Shown here: positions 50,660 to 59,500 of the stretch, in pieces
How positions within the stretch are numbered: position 1 is the first letter of the stretch
Layout of the letters: the number at the start of each line of letters is the position of its first letter
DNA from: Gammaproteobacteria bacterium
GTDB lineage: Bacteria > Pseudomonadota > Gammaproteobacteria > GCA-001735895
Assembly (NCBI GenBank): GCA_029862125.1
Contig: JAOTXY010000001.1
Coordinates: 1-64,000 of the forward strand
Length of the DNA stretch: 64,000 nucleotides
Direction: 5' to 3'
Program-made: the position numbers and the translations under genes
Notes under the pieces: model-generated
What the model saw: only the letters and a program-made list of their open reading frames with translations
The model's database searches: none
What the model was told of the DNA's origin: nothing

Positions 50660-52741
50660 GTGTCCGACGCGAATATAGTCAGTATTGAAGAAGGCTTAAG
50701 CCCGGGAACGGTCACTAAAAACCGGGTCGGGGCAATGACCCATCTGTTCCCGCGTGGAAATCTGACCGACCCCGAATTGCTGGACGCGTTAAGTGCGGCG
50801 GTCGACGAAAGCATTGCCAGCCAGGAAGTACAGTTGATCATCGACATGGTGAGCGTATCCCTGATCGACAGCAAAGCCCTCGAATCCCTGTTTGACCTGC
50901 GCCAGGACCTTGCCAGGGCCGGTGGCTGGTTGAAAGTCACCAATGCCAAGCCGCTGATCCGTGACATATTCCTGGTAACCGGCCTGGACCAGGTCATCGA
51001 TATCGTCAACAGTTTTAATATCGATAAACCCGAGGTGGTCAGGCCTGACACGACCAGCAGCGAGGGTATTCGCATAGGTGATCTGCTGGTTAACAAGGGA
51101 CTGCTATCCAAGGAAAAAGTCGAAGAGGCGATCGTACTGCAGAAAAAGAGCGGTAAGCGTCTGGGGCAGATTATCGTCAGCAAGGGCTGGGTCAGCGAAG
51201 ACGTTTTCCTGACCGCACTCGGTGAACAGTTGGGGATTCCCCACATTGTTATGCGCCAGGGACTGGTTGATCACGACGTTTTTACCCAGCTAGAGTTAGA
51301 GGTGTCACAAAGACTCAAGGTGGTACCGATGTTCCTGGTGCACGGTGAGCTTACATTGGCGACGTCGGATCCACAGGCCATTGCCAGTTTCAGCGAAATC
51401 GAAGAGCGGCTGGACTGCAAGATCCGCCCGGTACTGGTTCGCAAAAGCGACATCGTCAAGAGCCTGAACGAAGCTGGTTCCGGCAGTATCTACGATGCCG
51501 AGAATCTCGAGGATCTCGACGACGATTTCGAGTTTATCGACAACACGCCTCCGGATGATTATACCGGAATCGATGAAATGGCAGCGGGTAGCCCGGTCAT
51601 CAACATGGTGAATTCGATTATTCAACGCGCGGTGCACGACAAGGTCAGCGATATCCACATCGAGCCCTCGCAAAAAAAGTGTCGCGTGCGGTTCCGCATC
51701 GACGGTTTGCTGTACGAAGTCATGACGCCGCGTATCGAGCTGCACCCGGCCCTGGTGTCTCGCCTCAAGGTTATGGCCAACCTCGATATCGCCGAACGCC
51801 GCATGCCACAGGATGGTCGCATCCAGGTGCATACCCAGGGACGCTCGGTAGACCTGCGCTTCAGCTCCCTGCCCGGGTTACACGGGGAAAAAGTGGTGCT
51901 GCGCGTACTCGACAAGAACCAGTCAATTCTCGATATCGAAAAACTCGGTATGCAGGAACCCAATGTCATTACCTACAAGCGCCTGCTGGATCGCAGTTAC
52001 GGCTTGATCCTCGTCACCGGGCCCACCGGTAGTGGTAAAACCACGAGCCTGTACTCGGCGATTAACTATCTCAACAGCCTCGAAAAAAACATCGTCACCA
52101 TCGAGGACCCGGTCGAATACCAGCTCGATATCGTCAACCAGAACCCGGTGCGCGAAAATATCGGCCTGAGCTTTGCCAAGATGCTCAAGCACGTACTGCG
52201 CCAGGACCCCGACGTGGTCATGGTCGGTGAAATACGTGAACGTGAAACCGCGGAAATCGCGGTGCAGGCGGCCCTGACCGGGCACCTGGTGTTGTCCACG
52301 CTGCACACCAACGACAGCATCGGCGCGGTCACGCGCATGATCGACATGGGGGTCGAACCTTACCTGCTGTCCTCGGCCCTGATAGGTGTGGTCGCGCAGC
52401 GCCTGGTGCGCTCGATCTGCCCCAATTGCAAGACCGAGTTTCTGGCGAGCCCCGAGATGATCGAGAAATACGGCTGGCAGGACCAGGGCAAGGTGCGCCT
52501 GTCCAAGGGCCGCGGCTGTGCCGAATGCTACGATGCCGGCTATCGCGGGCGTATGGGTATCCACGAAATTATCGAAACCAATCCCGAGCTGCAGCGCCTG
52601 ATCATCGCCAACGCGTCGCGCGATGAACTCACCGATTATCTGAACCAGCACGAGATCAAGCTGTTGTTCGATGATGGTATCGATCGCGTGCGCGAAGGCC
52701 AGACCACGATTGAAGAAATCTGGCGCGCGGTCAACAGCTAG
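50660..52741 (+). CDS. GspE/PilB-type secretion ATPase with N-terminal STAS domain
   Basis: A 693-residue fusion. Residues about 20-120 form a STAS domain (LIIDMVSVSLIDSKAL with Ser71 at the phosphorylatable position, then GGWLKVTNAKPLIRDIFLVTGLD). Residues about 130-280 are a T2SSE/MshE N-terminal domain (IGDLLVNKGLLS, LGEQLGIP). The rest is the AAA-like motor with Walker A GPTGSGKTT (454-462), VMVGEIRERETAEIA, and a four-Cys zinc site in CPNC and CAEC. It begins with GTG 6 bp after the EAL gene. The motor powers pseudopilus assembly through the GspF protein 15 bp downstream. Confidence 0.93.
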   Translation: MSDANIVSIEEGLSPGTVTKNRVGAMTHLFPRGNLTDPELLDALSAAVDESIASQEVQLIIDMVSVSLIDSKALESLFDLRQDLARAGGWLKVTNAKPLIRDIFLVTGLDQVIDIVNSFNIDKPEVVRPDTTSSEGIRIGDLLVNKGLLSKEKVEEAIVLQKKSGKRLGQIIVSKGWVSEDVFLTALGEQLGIPHIVMRQGLVDHDVFTQLELEVSQRLKVVPMFLVHGELTLATSDPQAIASFSEIEERLDCKIRPVLVRKSDIVKSLNEAGSGSIYDAENLEDLDDDFEFIDNTPPDDYTGIDEMAAGSPVINMVNSIIQRAVHDKVSDIHIEPSQKKCRVRFRIDGLLYEVMTPRIELHPALVSRLKVMANLDIAERRMPQDGRIQVHTQGRSVDLRFSSLPGLHGEKVVLRVLDKNQSILDIEKLGMQEPNVITYKRLLDRSYGLILVTGPTGSGKTTSLYSAINYLNSLEKNIVTIEDPVEYQLDIVNQNPVRENIGLSFAKMLKHVLRQDPDVVMVGEIRERETAEIAVQAALTGHLVLSTLHTNDSIGAVTRMIDMGVEPYLLSSALIGVVAQRLVRSICPNCKTEFLASPEMIEKYGWQDQGKVRLSKGRGCAECYDAGYRGRMGIHEIIETNPELQRLIIANASRDELTDYLNQHEIKLLFDDGIDRVREGQTTIEEIWRAVNS

Positions 52742-52756
52742 GAACCGGGATAAAGC

Positions 52757-53878
52757 ATGGCGATTAACACCAGACAGCACGCGCTCGTGGCACAGGCATC
52801 AACCTCGTTGCCCGTGTCAAAACCAAAATTTCAGCTCAAGCAGGCCGTCGGTGACAAGGAACGCCGCTTCTTCACCGAGCAAATGTCTTTACTGCTGGAG
52901 ACCGGCACCCCGCTACAGCAGAGCCTGCAGGCAATGAAAAAGCAGATTGAAAACCCGGCGATGCTCGAGCTGCTCGATCAACTCATCGACGATATCGCCC
53001 AGGGCGTACAGTTTTCGACCGCGCTGGCCAAGCATCCCACGGTTTTCTCCACCACCTATACCAACCTGGTTGCGGCGAGCGAGGAAGGTGGTTTCATGCA
53101 CGAAGTACTGCAACAGCTGCTGGCCCTGGACGAGAAACGCGAAGAGTTGCGCAAGACCATGGTTTCGGCGCTGTCATACCCGGTATTCCTGCTGGTGTTT
53201 GCGTTGGCCGTAGTGGTGTTCGTGCTGGTGGTGGTGTTTCCGAAGTTTGCCGACCTGTTTTCGCAAATCCAGGACCAGTTACCCGTGACCACCAAATTCC
53301 TGATGGCCACCAGCAATGTTTTGAAAGATCACTGGATCGAGTTGACCGTTGGGCTGGTGGTGTCGATCGGCGGTTTCAAGTTCTGGTCCGCGACCGAAAA
53401 CGGCATCCGCAAGCTCGACTGGGCCAAATTGAATTTCCCGCTGCTGCGGCACATTTTCGTCCAACTTTACCTGGTCAATACGATGCGGGTGTTGAGCATG
53501 TCGCTCGGCAACGGTGTGGGCATGATGGATTCGCTGCATGCCTGCAAGTTTGTCGTTAAAAACAGCCTGTTCCAGGAATTTATCGGGCAGGTCGAAAACC
53601 AGGTCGAAACCGGCAACGGTATCGCCGCGGGCTTTCAGAATACCAGTTTCATTCCGCCGATCGTCGAACAGATGATCAGTACCGGCGAAGAAACCGGAAA
53701 TTTACCTAAAGTTATGAGCCGCCTGGCCGATTATTTTGAAGGCGAGCTTTCCAGCAAGCTGCAAACCCTGTCGCGACTCGCAGAACCGGTCATGTTGCTG
53801 ATTATGGGGGGTGTCGTGGGATTGATCGTAAGTTCGCTGATATTGCCGATTTTCAAACTAACCCGGGTCGTTGGGTGA
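52757..53878 (+). CDS. GspF/PilC-type inner-membrane platform protein
   Basis: A 373-residue T2SS_F protein with two homologous cytoplasmic domains (about 35-155 and 240-345) and three membrane segments (YPVFLLVFALAVVVFVLVVVFP, a second at about 195-215 and MLLIMGGVVGLIVSSLILPIF at the end). Family residues include FFTEQMSLLLETGTPL, AASEEGGFM, GMMDSLHAC and STGEETGNLP. It is the partner of the STAS-ATPase and anchors the growing pseudopilus. A 119-bp gap before the next gene is the only sizeable break in the operon core. Confidence 0.93.
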   Translation: MAINTRQHALVAQASTSLPVSKPKFQLKQAVGDKERRFFTEQMSLLLETGTPLQQSLQAMKKQIENPAMLELLDQLIDDIAQGVQFSTALAKHPTVFSTTYTNLVAASEEGGFMHEVLQQLLALDEKREELRKTMVSALSYPVFLLVFALAVVVFVLVVVFPKFADLFSQIQDQLPVTTKFLMATSNVLKDHWIELTVGLVVSIGGFKFWSATENGIRKLDWAKLNFPLLRHIFVQLYLVNTMRVLSMSLGNGVGMMDSLHACKFVVKNSLFQEFIGQVENQVETGNGIAAGFQNTSFIPPIVEQMISTGEETGNLPKVMSRLADYFEGELSSKLQTLSRLAEPVMLLIMGGVVGLIVSSLILPIFKLTRVVG

Positions 53879-53997
53879 GGAAAATCAATAGTTTATGTTA
53901 ATTGAATCACGGTTTTCAGCGATGCAGGCAAAAATTTGAAATATCGTGACTATACTCAAAAAAGCTAGATTTACTTGAATTTTAAAGGGTGAGAAAA

Positions 53998-54570
53998 ATG
54001 CAACCAATCCGCAACGCAATCCAGAAGGGATTTACCCTCGTCGAACTGTTGATCGTGGTTATCATACTGGCGCTGCTGGCTGCCATCGTGGTGCCGCAGT
54101 TTGCGTCTTCCACCGATGACGCCAAGCTCGCATCGCTGGATACCACGCTAGGTAACGTGCGTTCCTCGATCGACCTGTACTTTCAGCAACACGGTGAATA
54201 CCCGGGTGCGCTGACCGCGGTAGACGCGGCCTGTGCTGACACCACTGGTACCGGCACCGGTGGTGCGGGTGCACAAGGCGTGCAGGCCTTTGCCGACCAG
54301 ATGAGTCTGTATACCGACGCCGATGGTGGCGCCTGCAGCGTCAAGGATGCCAACTTCAAATTCGGGCCCTATCTCAAGAAGGCAACGCTGCCTGCCAATC
54401 CGATCACCACAGTGGCCACGCTCGAAGTGATCAATACCGGCGACCTGGTGATGGCCGGAAGCGGTGCCAACCTCGGCTGGAAGTACGATATCGTGGTCGG
54501 CAAGTTTATTGCCAACGATACCACCGACCCGGATGGCGCTGGTCCCGAAGTTTCCTACGACCAACGCTAG
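53998..54570 (+). CDS. Major pseudopilin GspG-like
   Basis: A 190-residue prepilin with a short basic leader and class-III cleavage site QKG-FTLVELLIV, including the Glu at +5, then the hydrophobic helix IILALLAAIVVPQF. The globular part has HGEYPGALTAVD, two cysteines (about 79 and 108) that may pair, and a C-terminal NDTTDPDGAGPE segment compatible with the calcium site of GspG. ATG 53998 with AAAGGGTGAG as ribosome site is preferred over GTG 53989. It is longer than classical GspG (about 140 residues) because of a Gly/Thr-rich loop. Confidence 0.9.
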   Translation: MQPIRNAIQKGFTLVELLIVVIILALLAAIVVPQFASSTDDAKLASLDTTLGNVRSSIDLYFQQHGEYPGALTAVDAACADTTGTGTGGAGAQGVQAFADQMSLYTDADGGACSVKDANFKFGPYLKKATLPANPITTVATLEVINTGDLVMAGSGANLGWKYDIVVGKFIANDTTDPDGAGPEVSYDQR

Positions 54571-54581
54571 ATTGAAACAGT

Positions 54582-55166
54582 GTGTGTCTCGGGCGTTACC
54601 CCCAGGTTATAAAACGTAACACGCAGGCTGGCTTCAGCCTGCTGGAAATCTCTATCGTAGTACTCATCCTGGGGATCATGGCCATCGTCGTGATCCCCGA
54701 TTCCGCTCCCGGCAACCAGCAAAAACTCGATCTCGCCGCAAGCCAGATTGCGCAGGCGCTGCGCTTTGCGCACCGCGAGGCTTTGCGCACCGGCGAACAT
54801 CATGGCGTCACCATCAGCCAGGTCACGCAAACCATCACGGTCAAAAAATGGGACATGACGACCGACCCGGTCAGCACCGAGCTGATACCTTACCACCCGG
54901 TCAACAAGCAGAGTTTCGTCTTCGATGCCGATACCATGAGTCTTGCCCCGGGCGTGTCGATCATCAACAGCAGTGATATTTTCAACTACATCAGCATCGG
55001 GCGTCGGCGTAGCCTGATCTTCGACCCGCAAGGCGTGCCGGTGTGGGTGCTCGGTTCCGACGACAGCGTTTACCGTCTGCTCGACGGGATCGTACAACTC
55101 AGCGATGGCCAGAACCGGCGCGACATCGCGGTCGCACCGCTGACTGGCAGGGTGATGGTTAAATGA
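54582..55166 (+). CDS. Minor pseudopilin GspH/FimT-like
   Basis: A 194-residue protein with prepilin signal TQAG-FSLLEISIVVLIL (Glu at +5) and a beta-rich C-terminal part with AQALRFAHREALRTGE, typical of GspH. No ATG is available near the start; GTG 54582 gives an 18-residue leader. It is 11 bp after gspG and overlaps the next gene by 4 bp. It probably joins the pseudopilus below the tip complex. Confidence 0.85.
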   Translation: MCLGRYPQVIKRNTQAGFSLLEISIVVLILGIMAIVVIPDSAPGNQQKLDLAASQIAQALRFAHREALRTGEHHGVTISQVTQTITVKKWDMTTDPVSTELIPYHPVNKQSFVFDADTMSLAPGVSIINSSDIFNYISIGRRRSLIFDPQGVPVWVLGSDDSVYRLLDGIVQLSDGQNRRDIAVAPLTGRVMVK

Positions 55167-55585
55167 AACAACGGCAAGCGGGTTTCTCCTACCTGGAACT
55201 GCTGATCGCGACCCTGCTGATCGTGATCATGCTGGTGCCGGCGCTCGACGCTATGCAAAGCGGTATCCAGGGCAGTGGCATCCATACGCAACTGGCGCAG
55301 AACCAGTATCGAATGATCTCGAAGATGGAAGAGACCCTGGCGCTGCCGTTTGCGCAGTTACTGGAACAGGCTGACCTGGTCGCCGACCCGACCGTGTTGA
55401 TACCCGCACCCTTTTCTGATCCCGCAGGTACCGAATCCCGCCGCCTTGTGTTTCTGGCGCGTTACGATGGCGACAACGCCGATGGTAACGACAATCCGTT
55501 TAATGGTACCGATGAGGGTTTGCTGTGGGTACGGATTACGATCGAAAACAGCCCGCGTGCGCTGGAGACCGTGATCGTTGAATAG
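55163..55585 (+). CDS. Minor pseudopilin GspI-like
   Basis: A 140-residue protein with signal RQAG-FSYLELLIATLL and Glu at +5. The remaining sequence is short and acidic, with an unusual DGDNADGNDNPFNG stretch (about residues 100-113) before the last strand, comparable to the Asp-rich insert in the next gene. GspI proteins form the tip trimer with GspJ and GspK. Order H-I-J-K and 4- and 8-bp overlaps identify it. There is little else to recognise. Confidence 0.8.
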   Translation: MKQRQAGFSYLELLIATLLIVIMLVPALDAMQSGIQGSGIHTQLAQNQYRMISKMEETLALPFAQLLEQADLVADPTVLIPAPFSDPAGTESRRLVFLARYDGDNADGNDNPFNGTDEGLLWVRITIENSPRALETVIVE

Positions 55586-56597
55586 CGTCCCACCAACCCG
55601 GTCGTCGCCGCGACTTCTCGCTGGTAAGCACGGTTTCACCTACGTCGAACTGATGATAACGCTCGCGATCGCGTCGCTGATCATTCTCGGCCTCACCGGT
55701 GTGGTCGGACAGGCACTGCAGTCGCAGGATACGGTCTCGGCGACCAATCAGTTGACGCGTGATGCGCGCTTTGCGATGCAACGCATGCTGCGCACGATTA
55801 CCCATTCGCGTCGTTTACTGCTTCCATTCAGGGATAAACCGGCATCCAACTGGCCGGAAAATATACGTGAGCAAACCGTGCCGCCCTCCGCACCGATCGG
55901 AGATAGCACCTTCGCCACCGCGGTGCTCGCGGTGACGCTGCCGGCTTATGTTGACCTGGACAACGACGGCTTCCCGGATGCCGACGACGACAGGGATGGC
56001 CTGATCGACGAAGATTTACCGAATGATAACAACCACGATTTCTTTCCCGGCATCATGCTCATCGACGACGACGGCGATGGTCAGATCGATGAGAACCCTT
56101 CCTACTGGTGGGACGATGACGAAACCAACGCGGTTTACAACGAGGATCCGCTCAACGGTATTGACGACGACGATGATAATAACGTCGATGAAGACACGGC
56201 CAGCGACCAGAATGGTGACGGTTGCCCGGGAGTCTGTGGTGTCGACGATGATGGCGACGGATCGATCGATGAAGGCAACGACGATGACGATGACGAGGAT
56301 GGAAATACTTTCGACGATCCTTATGACCCAGTTGTCTTTTACCTGAACAGTGGGTCCCTGGTCGAACGCATGCCAGCGCCCTGGGACACCGACGGTATCA
56401 GCGTGCCCGATGGGCCGGTCGATGGGCGAGATTTTATCGAATCGGTGATTGCCGACAACGTCACCCGGTTTCGCGTCGAGCGCCTCGATAACGGTAGTGT
56501 GTTCGAAGTCATTGATCTCACGCTCGAACTCACCAGTCCGCTCACCGGCGAAACCGTGAGCCTGCAAGCCCAGGTCCGGGTCGGGGGTGCGTTGTGA
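55578..56597 (+). CDS. Minor pseudopilin GspJ-like with Asp-rich calcium-loop insert
   Basis: A 339-residue GspJ-like protein starting at TTG 55578 (no ATG available), with signal GKHG-FTYVELMITLA and Glu at +5. Residues about 126-250 form an insert of repeated acidic loops: DLDNDGFPD, DDDGDGQIDE, DDDDDNNVDE, DQNGDGCPG and DDDGDGSIDE. These DxDxDG loops resemble EF-hand or thrombospondin type 3 calcium sites, with two Cys that may close one loop. The following GspJ fold resumes with VFYLNSGSLVER and VTRFRVERLDNG. Usual GspJ length is about 200-240, so the insert accounts for the excess. Confidence 0.88.
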   Translation: MNSVPPTRSSPRLLAGKHGFTYVELMITLAIASLIILGLTGVVGQALQSQDTVSATNQLTRDARFAMQRMLRTITHSRRLLLPFRDKPASNWPENIREQTVPPSAPIGDSTFATAVLAVTLPAYVDLDNDGFPDADDDRDGLIDEDLPNDNNHDFFPGIMLIDDDGDGQIDENPSYWWDDDETNAVYNEDPLNGIDDDDDNNVDEDTASDQNGDGCPGVCGVDDDGDGSIDEGNDDDDDEDGNTFDDPYDPVVFYLNSGSLVERMPAPWDTDGISVPDGPVDGRDFIESVIADNVTRFRVERLDNGSVFEVIDLTLELTSPLTGETVSLQAQVRVGGAL

Positions 56598-59500
56598 TCC
56601 GCTCGGTAAAACAAACCGGCTATATCCTGCTGCCGGTGATCGTCGTGATCACGGTGGTGGCGGCGATCGCGTTGCTGATGAATACCGAAAGCGCGCTTGA
56701 AAGCAATACCGCCGGCAGCGAACTCGACGCGCAGCAGGCACAATACGTTGCCGAGGCGGGATTGAATCATGCCCTGTGGCTGGCGCAACAGCAGGGCTGT
56801 GGCCCGTATAGCAATCTGACCGACGAGCCGCTGGATAACGATAAATACACCTCCAACCTGACCACCGACCTCGGCAGCACCACCAGCTATTCGAGTACCG
56901 TGGACCAAGATACGTGGATCACAAGCAACCAACCGGACGACAATAAAGGCAGCGATGGCGTCCTGCATGTCGGTTTCAATAGCGGTGATAGCGAACGCCC
57001 GTTACTGCGCTTCGATCTGTCTTCAATTCCGGTGAAGGCCGCGATTCTGTCAGCCACGGCCTGGTTTTATGTCGACCAGTCCCATCCCGAAGGGGCGGTC
57101 GACATCCATCGCATCACTGCCGACTGGATCGAGACTGACGCTACCTGGAACACGATGAACGCCAACATGGATAGCGCCGTGATCACCAGCATTCCGCCTC
57201 AGCCAACCAGCGATGTATGGGTTGCGGTCAATCTCACCAGCCAGGTGCAGGCCTGGATTAACGACCAGCCCAACTATGGCATTACGCTGAACTCGACCAG
57301 CGAGGGCGTCGATGGCAGATACGATAGCCGCGAGTCTGCCAACGCGCCCTACCTCGAAGTTATCGTCGGTACACCGCCGACGTCACCGGCGCTGCTGAAA
57401 GCGGTCGGTATGCTCGCCAACGGCGTCACGCGAGACATCACTCGCAACGATGTGGTGTTGTATCAACATCCACCGGGAATGCTCCAGCTGCAGCCTGGTG
57501 CGGCGGATGGGGAAGACGCCGAAATCTGGGATCAGGCACCCAACAATAACTACGGCGCCGCTGATGAAACCTGGGTTTCATCAGCGGTCAGTGATACCAC
57601 GCGTTCACTGTTGCGCTTCAACCTGGGTGCGATACCGGCCGGTGCGAGAATTATGCGTGCAGACCTGTCCCTGGAGCGGGAGAGCGGTTCCGGGGCGGAC
57701 CAGCCGGTGTCGGCACATCGCATCGTGAACCCGTGGAGCGAAGCCTCGGTGACCTGGAACCAACGGGAATCCGGCACCAACTGGGACACCGCTGGTGCCG
57801 ATTTCGATAACATGGCGATTACGACGACTCCGGTCGGTCCGGTAAACCAGCGCTATGCCTGGAACATTACGTCGCTGGTGCAAGGCTGGGTTGACGGCAG
57901 TTACCCGAACTACGGCGTTGCACTGGTCGCCGCGATCGCGGGAATGCCGGGTGAGCGATTCTATACCAGCGACGAAACAGATGAGACGCGGCGTCCGCGC
58001 CTGATGATTAACTATACCTGCGCCTGCGACGAAATTTGCGCGAGGCCACAGGGCGGCGGCAACCTGCTGATGGTGGTGATCAATCCAACCACGCTGGTGG
58101 CCGAGGATCAAAAGGCGAAAGACCTGTTCGAATCCTGGGGCTACACGGTTTCCGTCATCAGCGAAAGCGCCAACCAGTCCACCTATGATTCCCTAATCGC
58201 GCTTAACGATGTTGTGTTTATCTCGGAAACCGTGAATTCGAACTCGGTCGGTACCAAGTTGGTCAACGCCCCGATCGGCGTCGTCAGCCAGGATGGCGAT
58301 TACAATCCCGATCTCGGACTGGCCCCGGGTGCGTCGCTCAAAATCGGCGGCGATATCGATATCGTCAGTACCGATCACTACATTACACAGCCGTTCGCCG
58401 TCGGAACCCACCGGATCTATACCGCCGACATGGAACAGGCCATCGTCAGCGGCAGCCTGACCGCCGATCAGCAGACGCTCGCCGAGAACGCCGGCGATGG
58501 TTCGCTCGTGGTGCTCGACAGGGGCGACGCAATGGAGGGTGGTGGCACTGCCGCAGGGCGCCGCGTGATCCTACCGCTTGGCACCCGTTACCGCTTCGAC
58601 TGGGATTACCTCAACGCCAACGGCCGGCTGCTGGTGCAGCGTGCGCTCGCCTGGGGTATGTCCAAGGACAAGTTCAGCAAGGGTAATGTCTTGCTAGTGG
58701 TACCGGACCCGGCGAGCCTGAACTCGCGTGACAGCTCCAAGCAGGCACTGATCGAATCCTGGGGTTACACGGTCAACCTGATCGACGACAGCGATAGCCA
58801 GGCCAACATCGATGCGGCGGCGGCGGCGAACGATGTCATTTACGTTTCCGGGTCGATCTCCGGCGGCGCGTTGGCCGACAAGCTGACCGGTTCGCCGACG
58901 CCGATCGTCAACGAGTTCAACGGCAAGCTCGACAACTTCGGTTTTTCCAGCTCGACTGGCAATACGGTATCGGCCGATACATTTACGTCAACCAATGCGG
59001 CGCATTATATTTCTGAAACCTTCGCCGGCGCCGCGACGACTGTATTCTCGTCCAGCCTGACGATGCCGGTACCGGGCGGCACGCTGGCGCCGGATTTGGA
59101 GACCGTTGGCGAAACTGCTGGTGCGGTAGCGGCGCTGGTGACTCTCGATACCGGCGCGCAGCGCTGGGACGGAAATCCGGCACCGGCGCGGCGGGTACAC
59201 CTGCCGTTCGGCAGCGCTGAGACCAGCCAGCTGACCGCCGACGGTGAAAACCTGATGCGGCGCGCGCTCGAATGGGCCGGCGGCGCCGGATGCGTTGACA
59301 TGCAACCGCTGCTGCTGGTCGTCGGTGATGCGGCGACGCTATCCAGCAAGGACGATGGCATGAAGACCCTGATACGGTCCTGGTGTTACAGCGTTACTGT
59401 CATCGATGACGGCGACAGCCAGGCTAATTTCGATGCCGCAGCCGCGGCGGTGGACGTGGTCTACGTGTCGGGAACTACATCGGGTCCGTCACTACAGGAC

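Noticed and set aside
53879-53997. Promoter before gspG from TTGAAA (53936) and TATACT (53951)
   Set aside because: The spacer is only 9 bp, far too short for sigma70; no alternative pair was convincing.
56016-56567. 183-codon minus-strand frame opposite the Asp-rich part of gspJ, rich in Val/Ile
   Set aside because: The hydrophobic composition is simply the complement of GAC/GAT codons; no independent evidence of coding.
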